Below, one piece after another: positions 44,561 to 54,233 of a stretch of 64,000 nucleotides of DNA; the first letter of the stretch is position 1; each line of letters starts with the position of its first letter. The notes under the pieces are model-generated. The model worked only from the letters and a program-made list of their open reading frames with translations, did not search any database and was not told the origin of the DNA. The position numbers were made by a program, and so were the translations under genes. Source of the DNA: Dyadobacter sp. 50-39 (lineage in GTDB: Bacteria; Bacteroidota; Bacteroidia; Cytophagales; Spirosomataceae); the NCBI GenBank assembly GCA_001898145.1, contig MKSR01000028.1, positions 1 to 64,000 on the forward strand, read 5' to 3'.

Positions 44561-44866
44561 CTATGCTGTGCAGGAATTGTTGCATTTGTTTTTAACCATT
44601 TCTTCCTGGATATACAGAATTTGGGTCCAAACAGTACTTCCGCAAAGTTTATACTTTGCAGTTACAGGATAGCCGGCCAGGCGATAATTGTAGCATCCAC
44701 AACCCGTAATCTGGTCATCAACATAGTAAGTAACAACAGTTGTGGGACATTGCGTGCTGTAATCGTCCCACCATTGACAATTGCAGGGCGTCACGATGGT
44801 AGCGCCTGCATTGAGCGAGGAGCATAACACTAAACTAAATAAGAAGATTGAGATAACTTTTTTCAT
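44561..44866 (-). CDS. Small Cys-rich secreted peptide
   Basis: About 101 residues. A signal peptide (VISIFLFSLVLCSSLNAGA) precedes a mature part with eight cysteines in CNC, CPT, GCGC, LCG and CNNSC groups (TPCNCQWWDDYSTQC; ITGCGCYNYRLAGYP; NKCNNSCTA). It is likely disulfide-bonded outside the cell. The start at 44,866 gives a normal signal peptide; an ATG four codons earlier is possible. No family is recognised. Confidence 0.6.
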   Translation of the reverse strand: MKKVISIFLFSLVLCSSLNAGATIVTPCNCQWWDDYSTQCPTTVVTYYVDDQITGCGCYNYRLAGYPVTAKYKLCGSTVWTQILYIQEEMVKNKCNNSCTA

Positions 44867-44879
44867 AAATATTATCATA

Positions 44880-45296
44880 TGTGGTTGATTAATAGGCGGT
44901 AAATGTGGCGATGGACACTTTAAAAATCAAACAGCCGAGGGCCTTTTTTCAACCACTGGGTCATCAAATTACCTGTTGGTATCTATTTGACAATGAACGT
45001 ACATTGTGGGTGTTTTACTGAAAATGGCCCAAAATGGACAATGCATCTTGTAGTGCAAGCGTGTCATGTGATCTTGGTTGAATTGGCATGCACCCACCAC
45101 TGATGGCAGGCACCACATGGTTGTCCCAATTCACAAGCTGCTGCGCATTGGCAAAAAGTTCTTCCGGCTATCATCCTTTTTAGTTACATTAAAATTATCC
45201 TGAAAAACCTGCGAATTATTATAGTATAGTTATTACATTGCCGGAGTTTTATTACACCATTGATTTTCTAACGTGTTTTAAAATTTCCCCTCCGAC
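44880..45296. other. About 420 bases between divergent genes
   Basis: This region should carry promoters for the small Cys-rich peptide and the MBOAT gene. A 36-codon minus-strand frame at 45,064-45,174 has a CQC...CGAC cysteine pattern but no convincing ribosome site; see findings. Confidence 0.4.
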
Positions 45297-46733
45297 ATGC
45301 TGTTCAATTCCATTTCGTTCACAGTATTCCTGCCTGCCGTTTTTGTGCTGTATTGGGTTTTGCCGAGGAAGATGGTCAGGTATCAGAACATCCTCCTGCT
45401 TATTGCCAGCTATTTCTTTTATGGTTGCTGGGACTGGCGTTTTCTGGGGTTGTTAAGTTTCTCTACGCTGCTGGACTTTTATAGCGGCCTTCGCATTCAC
45501 AATTCGAAATCGGAAATAGCACGGAAGCGGGGGCTCATTGCAAGTGTGACTATAAACCTGGGTTTCCTGGCCTATTTTAAATACTTCGGCTTTTTTGTTG
45601 ACTCGTTTGCCGAATTGCTTTCTTTGAATGGCTTGCAGGCTTATTCCGGCACATTAAATATCATTTTACCTATTGGAATTTCTTTTTACACATTCCATGG
45701 CCTTTCTTATGTGTTCGATATTTATAACAGGAAGGTAATTCCAACCACGAACTTCGTCGACTACGCATTGTTTGTAAGCTTTTTTCCATTGCTGGTAGCT
45801 GGCCCGATCGAACGCGCCACGCACTTGCTGCCGCAGATCGAACGTCCGCGTACCTTCGAGTTTTCCAAAGCAGTCGACGGTCTTCGCCAGATGCTGTGGG
45901 GTTTTTTCAAAAAAGTAGTGATCGCCGATGGCTGTGCCGCTTATGCAACCCCGATTTTCAGCGATCCGGGAAATTACAGCGGCAGTACGCTGGCGCTCGG
46001 GGCCGTATTCTTCGCATTCCAGATCTACGGCGATTTTTCCGGTTATTCCGACATCGCACTCGGTACAGCGCGGCTGTTTGGGTTTGAATTATTGAAAAAC
46101 TTCAATTTCCCCTACTTTTCAAGAGACATCGCCGAGTTCTGGCGGCGCTGGCACATTTCCCTCTCTTCGTGGTTCAAGGATTACCTCTACTATCCGCTGG
46201 GCGGAAGCCGGGGCGGAAAGCTGCTGACGATTCGCAACACGTTAATCATCTTTGCGGTCAGCGGCTTTTGGCACGGCGCTAACTGGACGTTTATAGCCTG
46301 GGGTTTATATCACGGTCTGCTGTTTCTGCCCCTGGTGCTATTGGACAGGAACCGCCAAAATATCGGGACAGCGGCAGAGGGGCGTTTGCTGCCTTCCTTC
46401 AAAGAGGCATTTCAAATGGGGCTTACATTTATAATGGTCACGATTGGCTGGATCCTTTTTCGCGCCGAGAACATTACCAAAGCCGTTGAATACCTGCAAG
46501 GCATTGCGGACAACTCACTTTTCTCGATGCCAATGCACAGCGGGCACCATACGCTGATGGTTTTCATCGCATTGATGTTCGGCATTGAATGGCTCGAACG
46601 AACTAGTAACCATCCCTTCGAAACGGTGCGTTTCGGCTATCCGGTCATCCGTTGGAGCATGTACCTCTTTCTGCTGGTGCTCTGTCTGGCAAACTACAAA
46701 CAGGATCAGGAATTCATCTATTTCCAGTTTTAA
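45297..46733 (+). CDS. MBOAT family O-acyltransferase (AlgI/DltB-like)
   Basis: 478 residues with many transmembrane helices. Typical MBOAT features: FNSISFTVFLPAVFVLYWVL at the start, FPLLVAGPIERATHLLPQIE, DFSGYSDIALGTARLFGFEL, NFNFPYFSRDIAEFWRRWHI and the active His in AVSGFWHGANWTFIAWG. These enzymes move acyl groups (usually acetyl) across the membrane onto extracellular polysaccharide. It is followed by a gene for an SGNH partner, the standard pair. Confidence 0.9.
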   Translation: MLFNSISFTVFLPAVFVLYWVLPRKMVRYQNILLLIASYFFYGCWDWRFLGLLSFSTLLDFYSGLRIHNSKSEIARKRGLIASVTINLGFLAYFKYFGFFVDSFAELLSLNGLQAYSGTLNIILPIGISFYTFHGLSYVFDIYNRKVIPTTNFVDYALFVSFFPLLVAGPIERATHLLPQIERPRTFEFSKAVDGLRQMLWGFFKKVVIADGCAAYATPIFSDPGNYSGSTLALGAVFFAFQIYGDFSGYSDIALGTARLFGFELLKNFNFPYFSRDIAEFWRRWHISLSSWFKDYLYYPLGGSRGGKLLTIRNTLIIFAVSGFWHGANWTFIAWGLYHGLLFLPLVLLDRNRQNIGTAAEGRLLPSFKEAFQMGLTFIMVTIGWILFRAENITKAVEYLQGIADNSLFSMPMHSGHHTLMVFIALMFGIEWLERTSNHPFETVRFGYPVIRWSMYLFLLVLCLANYKQDQEFIYFQF

Positions 46734-46736
46734 ACC

Positions 46737-47666
46737 ATGAAGCGGTTTGTCGCTTACACTGCCATTTTTACCAGCCTGGCATTATTGCTGCTGGCCGTTG
46801 CTCTTTTCATGCCCAACCCGGTCGTACAGCACAATATGCTGGGTGCATTGGTGGACAAACACGAATTACTGCGTAAAACCGGCAACATCGGGCCCAGGAT
46901 TGTGCTTATCGGCGGATCCAATGTCTCGTACGGGGTTGACAGCAAGCGTATACAGGAGGCCATGCAGATGCCTGTTGTGAATGCCGGCTTGCACGCAAGC
47001 CTTGGGATGAAATTCTACCTGACCGACCTCCAACCGTATATCCGTGACGGAGATATGGTGGTGGTGATCCCCGAATACAGCCAGTACTATACCGATTCGT
47101 TTTACGGAAATATCGAGCTGGTGTCGGTGCTGGTCGATGTGGACCGGGCATGTATGAAACAAATCGGTCCCGGGCAATGGTGGCACCTTATGCAGTTTAT
47201 CCCGTTCTATGCGGCTTCGAAACTGAAAGTATCAAGGGCACCCGCCACGGATGCACCCGTGGGCGTATATGACCGGAAGGCGTTCAATTCTCATGGCGAC
47301 GCATATATACATTGGAGTAAGCCGGGTATCAAGTTCACGCCCGCGCAAAAAGCCAGGGAGGAGGATCGGGTTAACCCGGAAGCGATGAAGTTACTGGTCG
47401 ATTTCCAGGAATTTGTCAGAGCAAAAAATGCCAGAATGGTTCTTTTACCGCCTGCTTATCATTCTACCTCGTTTGTGAATCAGAAGCCGCTGATAGATAA
47501 GATATATCGGGCTATCCGGGAGCACAATCTGCCTGTCATCGCCAAGCCGGAGCGTTATGTGCTTCCCGACTCCGTGTTTTTTGATACCAGCTATCACCTG
47601 ATCCGGCCGGGGATCGAGCGGCGGAGCGAATTGATCATTGAAGATCTCAGGCGCGCATTCCCCTGA
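46737..47666 (+). CDS. DltD/SGNH-like partner of the MBOAT protein
   Basis: 309 residues with one N-terminal membrane helix (TAIFTSLALLLLAVALF) and a periplasmic SGNH-like fold: VLIGGSNVSYGVDS (nucleophile Ser), VNAGLHASLGMKFYLTDL and a C-terminal YHLIRPGIERRSELI with the His. It follows the MBOAT stop by 3 bases. It probably passes the acyl group from MBOAT to the extracellular polymer. Confidence 0.8.
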   Translation: MKRFVAYTAIFTSLALLLLAVALFMPNPVVQHNMLGALVDKHELLRKTGNIGPRIVLIGGSNVSYGVDSKRIQEAMQMPVVNAGLHASLGMKFYLTDLQPYIRDGDMVVVIPEYSQYYTDSFYGNIELVSVLVDVDRACMKQIGPGQWWHLMQFIPFYAASKLKVSRAPATDAPVGVYDRKAFNSHGDAYIHWSKPGIKFTPAQKAREEDRVNPEAMKLLVDFQEFVRAKNARMVLLPPAYHSTSFVNQKPLIDKIYRAIREHNLPVIAKPERYVLPDSVFFDTSYHLIRPGIERRSELIIEDLRRAFP

Positions 47667-47949
47667 ACCTACCCATTTTTTCCGTGAACCAGAGCAAATT
47701 CCCGCTTCTTTCGCATCCCTCCCTGCATGGTGCCTGTTTCCATTCCCGTGACAGGGAGCATTCACTACGACTGCCCGTCTCACCCCTCTGGTACGCTCCA
47801 ATGAGACCGGGGGGGAATTCATATTATCATGTATTCACTTCATGACGTACAAATTGGTTAAGGGTTTGGATTTGTGTCTGTTAATATTGAAACCGGAAGA
47901 TGTCGCCGACATCCCGGAGAACATATTAATCAACAAAAACAAATTAGCT

Positions 47950-48315
47950 ATGAAAGCCTCATTCACCTCATTGTTGTGCGTTGCAGTACTGTTGTTTGGC
48001 CAGAGTTGCACAAAAGAGGATGCCGGTTCGGATCCCACTCCAATGGAGTCCAAAACAGGTAACGAGCGGCTTGCCGACACCGGCACCGCTAGCGGAAAGC
48101 TTTTTAAACTGCAAGTGACGTCGTTTATGTACGGGACACATGGATTGCAGATATCGCCTACGTCGACTGACAGCATCATCGTTCTGAAAAGCAGCCTGAA
48201 CCTGGATGCATTCATCGACAAAAACGTTACGGTTTCCGGTAACATGGTCGAAGGCTACCCGATTGAAGGTGGTCCGGCGCTATTCAATGTCACCACCGTC
48301 GAGGAGTCCAAGTAA
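47950..48315 (+). CDS. Small lipoprotein of unknown function
   Basis: About 121 residues. The signal peptide (SLLCVAVLLFGQSC) has a lipobox ending in Cys. The mature part is beta-like (KLFKLQVTSFMYGTHGLQIS, DAFIDKNVTVSGNMVEGYPI). I chose the ATG at 47,950, as an upstream in-frame ATG would put 36 polar residues before the signal. No family recognised. Confidence 0.65.
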   Translation: MKASFTSLLCVAVLLFGQSCTKEDAGSDPTPMESKTGNERLADTGTASGKLFKLQVTSFMYGTHGLQISPTSTDSIIVLKSSLNLDAFIDKNVTVSGNMVEGYPIEGGPALFNVTTVEESK

Positions 48316-48361
48316 CAGGTCGCGGGTTAAAATCAATCAGTTTAGTTTTTCATTCCAGCGC

Positions 48362-48393
48362 AGGAGCCCGTTCCGTAACAGGAAGGGGCTCCT
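48362..48393 (+). terminator. Hairpin terminator
   Basis: Arms AGGAGCCC (48,362-48,369) and GGGCTCCT (48,386-48,393) with an inner GTTCC/GGAA pairing, followed by CTTTTTG. It closes the lipoprotein gene. Confidence 0.8.
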
Positions 48394-48623
48394 CTTTTTG
48401 GGATAGGGCTGCATATTCCCGGCGAGGACCTGCTGAAATGTATCGTGATCGTCGTCCGTAGCCATTTGCGTTGCGTGAAATACATTTCATCATCAAAATC
48501 CGCTTTTACGTTTCGGTAACATTCTTTTACAGGCGATTAGCAGACCATGCGGTCGAAAATTCTAGCTTTGCGGCTGTCACTGTGGTGATTGAAATTCTTG
48601 AAAACATCCGACCAAACCATCCC

Positions 48624-50366
48624 ATGAAAAACCAACGCGTCTTGCTGATCCTTTCCCTTTTGTTAGTTGTATGTCATGCCCGCGCGGATGAGCTGGATGA
48701 TTTTATCCGGAGCCAAATGCAGAAGCGGCGCGTTCCCGGGTTGTCCCTGGCGATCATTCGGGACGGAAAAATCCTGAAAGCACAGGCTTACGGATTTATT
48801 GACAAGGATGGAAAGGTGCCTGTCACGACGAGCACCTTGTTTCAGGCAGGTTCGGTGAGTAAATCGGTGGCGGCGCTGGGCGCCCTGTACCTGGTTGAGC
48901 AGGGCAAACTTTCGCTGGACGAGAATGTTAATGTGAAGCTTAAAAGCTGGAAAGTTCCTGATAATGAATTCACAGGGGAGAAGAAGGTGACGCTCCGGGG
49001 AATACTCAGTCACACCACCGGCCTTACCGTGCACGGATTCCCGGGCTATGCTGTGGGCGAAAAGATCCCCTCCGTTGTGCAGATTCTGGACGGGACAGCG
49101 CCGGCCAATACGCCGCCCGTGCGCGTCGACTTTGTTCCCGGCTCCCGTTGGCGGTATTCGGGTGGCGGTTATACCGTCATGCAGCAACTGATGGTGGATG
49201 TGACGGGCACGGATTTCCCGGAATTCATGAAAAGCAATGTGCTCTCGCCACTGGGTATGAAAAACAGTACCTACCAGCAGCCGTTACCTCGGGAAAAAGC
49301 AAAGCTGACGGCAACCGGGCATTACAACAACAGAAGTATCGTGGAAGGCCGCTGGCACATTTATCCTGAAATGGCGGCAGCAGGGTTGTGGACCACGCCG
49401 TCCGATCTGGCCCGTTTCGCGATAGGAATTCAAAATGCAAACGCTGGAAAGTCGGGAAATGTATTATCCCAGGTTATGACGCGCCAAATGCTGACAGATC
49501 AGAAAAACAGGGATGGATTGGGTGTGTTTTTGCAGGGCGACAGTACTACGCTCCGCTTCGGCCACAACGGGCGCGACGAGGGTTTTGATGCATTGCTGAC
49601 CGCCAGCGCGCACAAAGGATACGGCATCGTGATCATGATCAATGCGAATGATAATTCGGCTATGATGGGCAGGATTGTTGACTATATCGCAGAATATTAC
49701 CACTGGGATGGATTTCCTGTAAAAACCGCTAAACCCGTCGCGGTGGATGTGGATCCCAAAAATTTGAAGGCTTTCGAAGGGCGATATGAATTGTTTAATA
49801 ATCGGATCGTCACTTTCGAAGCTCAGGGCCAGCGGCTCTTTACCCTGGAAGATGGTTTTGTGGATGAGGAGTTCGTGCCCGTCGGGAACAACAAGTTTAC
49901 ATCAACAGACCGGAATGTTTCGGTGATTTTCACGGCCGACACGAGTGGAAAGCTCACAGGCTTCACGCTTAAAGACGATGAGCAAAAGTATGAGCGAAAA
50001 ATCCCGCGTATAGGCCCGCTTGCCGATCCTCACCAGACCCATACTGATCCTGATCCGTCACGTACACCCAAAATCATGGCTGCTTTGCAGGCGATGGTGA
50101 AAGGGGGTAAAGCATTGGAAGAAGCATCAGGCCTCACGGCAGGGGCCAAACGCGATTTCGCAGGAGGGATGCGGGAACCGGAAACAATTAAATCATTGAC
50201 CTTTATTCATTCAGAAAATGTCGCAGGCCGGGGAATTCAACGCCATGACAGCGACGTAAGTGAAATAGTCACCTACCAATTGAAATCCGATCGGCCGGAC
50301 ACCTTTATCATCGTGCATCTGACCTCCGATGGCCTGGTGACCGATTGCGACCTCGTCGAAAAATAA
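48624..50366 (+). CDS. Beta-lactamase-family serine hydrolase
   Basis: About 580 residues with a signal peptide (LLILSLLLVVCHARA). The class C/PBP-like domain has SxxK in QAGSVSKSVAALGAL (about 77), the Y-x-x motif in RYSGGGYTVMQQL (about 178) and the third motif as FGHNGRDEGF (about 312). A C-terminal extension of ~170 residues (FEGRYELFNNRIVTFEAQGQ) forms a lipocalin-like domain, common in such esterase/peptidase homologues. It acts in the periplasm or outside. The substrate is unknown; real antibiotic resistance is unlikely. I chose the ATG at 48,624. Confidence 0.85.
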   Translation: MKNQRVLLILSLLLVVCHARADELDDFIRSQMQKRRVPGLSLAIIRDGKILKAQAYGFIDKDGKVPVTTSTLFQAGSVSKSVAALGALYLVEQGKLSLDENVNVKLKSWKVPDNEFTGEKKVTLRGILSHTTGLTVHGFPGYAVGEKIPSVVQILDGTAPANTPPVRVDFVPGSRWRYSGGGYTVMQQLMVDVTGTDFPEFMKSNVLSPLGMKNSTYQQPLPREKAKLTATGHYNNRSIVEGRWHIYPEMAAAGLWTTPSDLARFAIGIQNANAGKSGNVLSQVMTRQMLTDQKNRDGLGVFLQGDSTTLRFGHNGRDEGFDALLTASAHKGYGIVIMINANDNSAMMGRIVDYIAEYYHWDGFPVKTAKPVAVDVDPKNLKAFEGRYELFNNRIVTFEAQGQRLFTLEDGFVDEEFVPVGNNKFTSTDRNVSVIFTADTSGKLTGFTLKDDEQKYERKIPRIGPLADPHQTHTDPDPSRTPKIMAALQAMVKGGKALEEASGLTAGAKRDFAGGMREPETIKSLTFIHSENVAGRGIQRHDSDVSEIVTYQLKSDRPDTFIIVHLTSDGLVTDCDLVEK

Positions 50367-50427
50367 CTTTTGCACGGACGGCCCGGAGGAGGGTTCCTGA
50401 ACTTTGTTGCTCATAAACAAAACAACT

Positions 50428-50589
50428 ATGAAGCAACAAACAGACAAAGTATGGTTCATCACCGAAGCTTCGCTTGGTTTAGGCCGTGTTTGAACAGAAG
50501 CCGCCTTGAAACGCGGAGTTAAAGTAGCTGCGACAGCCAAAGCCCAAACCTACATCTCGCTACTCGAATTCCGGAGATCGTTTAACTGA
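50428..50589 (+). pseudogene. Short-chain dehydrogenase relic
   Basis: An ATG at 50,428 opens MKQQTDKVWFITEASLGLGR, then a stop, then in the same frame TEAALKRGVKVAATAKA. This matches the first ~35 residues of SDR oxidoreductases (normally VWFITGAS-GxG, W-TEAALKRGDKVAATAR). The dinucleotide-binding Gly is changed to Glu and a TGA replaces Trp. After this the similarity stops. Confidence 0.7.
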
Positions 50590-50873
50590 GCGGTGAAACC
50601 AATGGAGTTTACCAGAAGCAGCATCTTATTTTATAGGATGCTTGCTTCTTTGTGTGCCAACTCAATAGAATTTTGCATTGATTGTTTTTAATTGAGAGAA
50701 TACGCAAGTTGGTGGCAAGTATGAGAATTATATATCGAATTGTCCGAAAGCCAAACATTTACCCGTAACAAAATTTGATTTATATTCTTGAATTTCTAAT
50801 CTTACAATACAGCTCTTCCATGAACTATCATTCGAGTTTTTCCTAACTAATTGTTAATGTGTTTTGAATTTCA
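50590..50873. other. Intergenic, no gene seen
   Basis: AT-rich leader region of the PAS-domain gene. No coding frame or clear hairpin. Confidence 0.4.
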
Positions 50874-53354
50874 ATGCAGATCAAAGCGCTCCTTAAAGAT
50901 GATGGTGTAAGCAAACTTCTGGCTTGCGGTTTTGAAGTTGTTTCACTGCTGAATCCGGCACTTGAAATCGTCTATCGCAGTCCCAATGCTGCCCGGGTCA
51001 CCGGATGGTCTGATCAAGTACGGTTGGGGCGCCACATAAGCGAGGTGATACATCCGGACGATGCAGAGACGGTTATGCAAACACTTTACGAGGTTTTGGG
51101 CTGTGCGGGGCTGGTAAAATCGTCTCTCTTCCGAATTGATGCGCCAGCAGGAGACTTTATTTGGATACAGGCTTCCTTTACCAACATGCTGGAAGATTTA
51201 GCCATTCAGGCAATTGTCTGTCATTTTCTTGACGTTTCCCACAAAAAGAGTTCGAGTTTGTTATTAGAACAAACCAATAGTGAATTGTTCGCATACAAAT
51301 ATGCGCTTGACGAATCTGCTATCGTAGCCATTACCGACCAAAAGGGAATTATCAAGAAAGTTAATGAGAATTTTTGTCGTATATCCGGTTATAGTGCGGA
51401 TGAATTAATCGGGCAGGATCACCGTATTTTAAATTCAGCCTATCATGAAAAAGAATACATACGTAATCTTTGGACGACAATTGCCAACGGGCTTGTTTGG
51501 AAAGGTGAACTAAGAAACAGGGCAAAGGATGGCAGCTATTATTGGGTTGATACGACGATAGTTCCGTTCTTGAATGATAAAGGAAAACCTTACCAATACT
51601 TGGCGATCCGGGCGGACATCACTTCCAGAAAATTGGGTGAAGAGAAGCTTGCAGAGGAACAGCGACATTTGAAATTGCTGGAATCTGTTGTTACCAATAC
51701 AAAAGATGCCATTCTGATTACGGAAGCCGAGCCACAGGACGAACCCGGGCCCAGGATCATTTATGTCAATGATGCATTCACAAGGATGACAGGCTATAGG
51801 GCAGCGGAAGTGGTGGGGAAGACGCCGAGGCTTTTACAAGGACCTAAAACCGACCGGCGTGAGTTGGACAGGCTCAAGGAATCTCTTCTGAAGTGGGAGT
51901 CGTGCGAGACTACGATCGTCAATTACAAAAAAAATGGGGAGGAATTCTGGATTAACCTGGTTGTGACACCTGTTGCGGATGACAATGGATTGTATACGCA
52001 TTGGATTTCCGTTGAGCGCGATATTACTGAAAGTCGTAAAATGGAAGATTTGCTCGACAAGGTGACTACCCTGGCGGGAATTGGCGCGTGGGTAGTAGAC
52101 ATGGAAACCAGCAAAATATTCTGGTCACCTATTACCAGGAAAATCCATGAAGTGGAAGACGATTTCGAGCCGGATATGGAATCGGGACTGGACTTTTACC
52201 AGGAAGCCGACGACCGTGAGCGGGTGCGTATACAGATATCCAGGGCCACAAATACCGGCCAGCCGTTTGATTTTGAGGCCCGAATTCTGACTGCGAAGCA
52301 GAACGTGCGATGGGTGCGCGCGATTGGCGAGCCGGAATTTGAAAGGGGGAAATGTGTACGGATTCGTGGCAGTTTCCAGGATATTGATGTCCGAAAGAGG
52401 GCGGAACTGGCTGCGCAGGAAGCATCAGAAGAAAGAAATGCCATTTTGGAAAGTATCGGGGATGCTTTTTTTGCAGCGGATAAAAACTGGACGGTCACAT
52501 ATTGGAACAACGTTGCGGAAGCGGTTTTTGGAAAGAAGAAGCGTGAAGTGAAGGGCCAAAACTTCTGGGTAGTTTTTCCAGAATCGATAGGATTAGGATA
52601 CGATCATTACTACCAGCTTGCTATTGAAACCAACCAGCCAGTTCATTTTGAATATTTCTATCAACCTCTTGAAAAGTGGTACGACATCAGCGCGTATCCA
52701 TCGGTTAATGGCATTTCCGTCTATTTGAAAGACGTAACCGAGCGGAAGCGTGTGACATCCGCGCTGGAAGTGTCGGAACGGAATTACAGTTCGTTATTTC
52801 AGTCAAGTCCGCTTCCGATGTGGGTTTTTGATATGCAGACCCTCCGTTTTCTGGACGTGAACGAAGCTGCGATACATCACTACGGATACCGGAAAGAGGA
52901 GTTTTTGAAAATGACAATCCGGGACATCAGACCGGCTGACGACCTGATCGATTTAGAGAAAGCGCTATCCGGTAACGACCAAGCTCACCAGGCCGTTAAA
53001 AAAGGGGTATTTCGACATCAAAAAAAGAACGGAGATATTATTCAGGTAGACATTCAAAGTAACCTGATTCAATACAAAGGCAGGCCAGCTACGGTGATTG
53101 TCGCGAATGACATGACAGAGCGATTTGCCTATGTCCGCGCGATAGAGGAGCAGAACGCCAAATTAAAAGACATTGCGTTCATGCAATCGCACGTCGTTCG
53201 CGCCCCGCTGGCGCGGATTATGGGAATTGTGCGGATGTTGCAAAACTGGGAGATGTTTGCAGACGAGCGCGAGCAGTTGCTCGCATTTCTTCAGATCGCA
53301 GCCAACGAACTTGATGATGTGGTCAAAGAAATTTCTGATCGGACAGCTCCCTAG
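50874..53354 (+). CDS. Multi-PAS sensory protein with kinase-like dimerisation end but no ATPase
   Basis: 826 residues with about five to six PAS domains and PAC segments, e.g. GIIKKVNENFCRISGYSADE, IIYVNDAFTRMTGYRAAEVV, LRFLDVNEAAIHHYGYRKEE and DGSYYWVDTTIVPFLNDKGK. The C-terminus has a HisKA-like helix with a candidate His: LKDIAFMQSHVVRAPLARIM, then LQIAANELDDVVKEISDRT and a stop. The catalytic HATPase domain is absent. Several Bacteroidota PAS proteins share this ending, so it is likely not a truncation. It may act as a dimeric sensor or accept phosphate from another kinase. Confidence 0.8.
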   Translation: MQIKALLKDDGVSKLLACGFEVVSLLNPALEIVYRSPNAARVTGWSDQVRLGRHISEVIHPDDAETVMQTLYEVLGCAGLVKSSLFRIDAPAGDFIWIQASFTNMLEDLAIQAIVCHFLDVSHKKSSSLLLEQTNSELFAYKYALDESAIVAITDQKGIIKKVNENFCRISGYSADELIGQDHRILNSAYHEKEYIRNLWTTIANGLVWKGELRNRAKDGSYYWVDTTIVPFLNDKGKPYQYLAIRADITSRKLGEEKLAEEQRHLKLLESVVTNTKDAILITEAEPQDEPGPRIIYVNDAFTRMTGYRAAEVVGKTPRLLQGPKTDRRELDRLKESLLKWESCETTIVNYKKNGEEFWINLVVTPVADDNGLYTHWISVERDITESRKMEDLLDKVTTLAGIGAWVVDMETSKIFWSPITRKIHEVEDDFEPDMESGLDFYQEADDRERVRIQISRATNTGQPFDFEARILTAKQNVRWVRAIGEPEFERGKCVRIRGSFQDIDVRKRAELAAQEASEERNAILESIGDAFFAADKNWTVTYWNNVAEAVFGKKKREVKGQNFWVVFPESIGLGYDHYYQLAIETNQPVHFEYFYQPLEKWYDISAYPSVNGISVYLKDVTERKRVTSALEVSERNYSSLFQSSPLPMWVFDMQTLRFLDVNEAAIHHYGYRKEEFLKMTIRDIRPADDLIDLEKALSGNDQAHQAVKKGVFRHQKKNGDIIQVDIQSNLIQYKGRPATVIVANDMTERFAYVRAIEEQNAKLKDIAFMQSHVVRAPLARIMGIVRMLQNWEMFADEREQLLAFLQIAANELDDVVKEISDRTAP

Positions 53355-53472
53355 ACGTTACACAGCAATACCCATTCACCCATTTTTTATTTTACACCCC
53401 CACAGCCTGTCAGACCCCGAAAATTTTATTTAGCTTCGTTTTTTCCAGACGAAAGACTAAGATTGCTTCGCT

Positions 53473-54081
53473 ATGAAACCAGACGTGGCCCAGACGAACG
53501 CTGACCTGTACGCGTCGCTGCCGGATGAAATGCTGGGCAGGCTGCTGTTTACGGGCGATGCGAAGGCCTACGAGGCCATTTATCAGCGTCATTGGCGGGC
53601 GCTGTTCTCCCTGGCGTGCTGGAAAACAAATAGCCGCGCGGTAGCCGAAGAGATGGTGCAGGAGCTGTTTTTGAAGCTTTGGGAAAACCGGCAGAAGACC
53701 CTGATCGAGCATCCAGAAGCCTACCTGAATACCGCCCTCAAATACAGTGTGATCGGCTTTATCAAAAGAAAGCTGGTGAATGCGCAGGCCGAGTTGGGAG
53801 AGGCGTCCGAGCAAGCTGCCGACCAGCTGGCCGACGCTGACATGGACCTGGCGGAACTGTCGGCTGCATTGGAAAATGCCCTTAATATGCTGCCACCCAA
53901 AACGCGGCAAGTGTTTCAAATGAGCCGTTTCGAGCATCGCTCCACGGCGGAAATCGCAACGCAGCTGGGCCTCACCGACCGCGCGGTGGAATACCACATC
54001 ACACAATCGCTTCGCCTGCTTCGTTTTCAATTGAAAGACTACCTCGCCTTCTCGGTCGTCGCCTCTATGTTGATCTCCTGA
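53473..54081 (+). CDS. ECF-type RNA polymerase sigma factor (Bacteroides expansion family)
   Basis: 202 residues. Sigma region 2 (FTGDAKAYEAIYQRHWRALF, EEMVQELFLKLWENR) and region 4 (ALNMLPPKTRQVFQMSRFEH, STAEIATQLGLTDRAVEYHI) are clear. It sits upstream of a FecR-type anti-sigma factor and SusC/SusD, the standard order. It should direct transcription of the SusCD operon when released by the anti-sigma factor. Confidence 0.93.
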   Translation: MKPDVAQTNADLYASLPDEMLGRLLFTGDAKAYEAIYQRHWRALFSLACWKTNSRAVAEEMVQELFLKLWENRQKTLIEHPEAYLNTALKYSVIGFIKRKLVNAQAELGEASEQAADQLADADMDLAELSAALENALNMLPPKTRQVFQMSRFEHRSTAEIATQLGLTDRAVEYHITQSLRLLRFQLKDYLAFSVVASMLIS

Positions 54082-54233
54082 TGTTCGTCTTCGGACGGAT
54101 CATATTATTATTTCAAGATTCTTCCATTTGAATGCTTATTTATTTGGCATTTTTTAAATAACTGCAAATATTTTTTACGGCTTCCTGCGCTTTTCCCCAC
54201 TATATGTGTGAGAACCAATGACGCTGCCGAATA

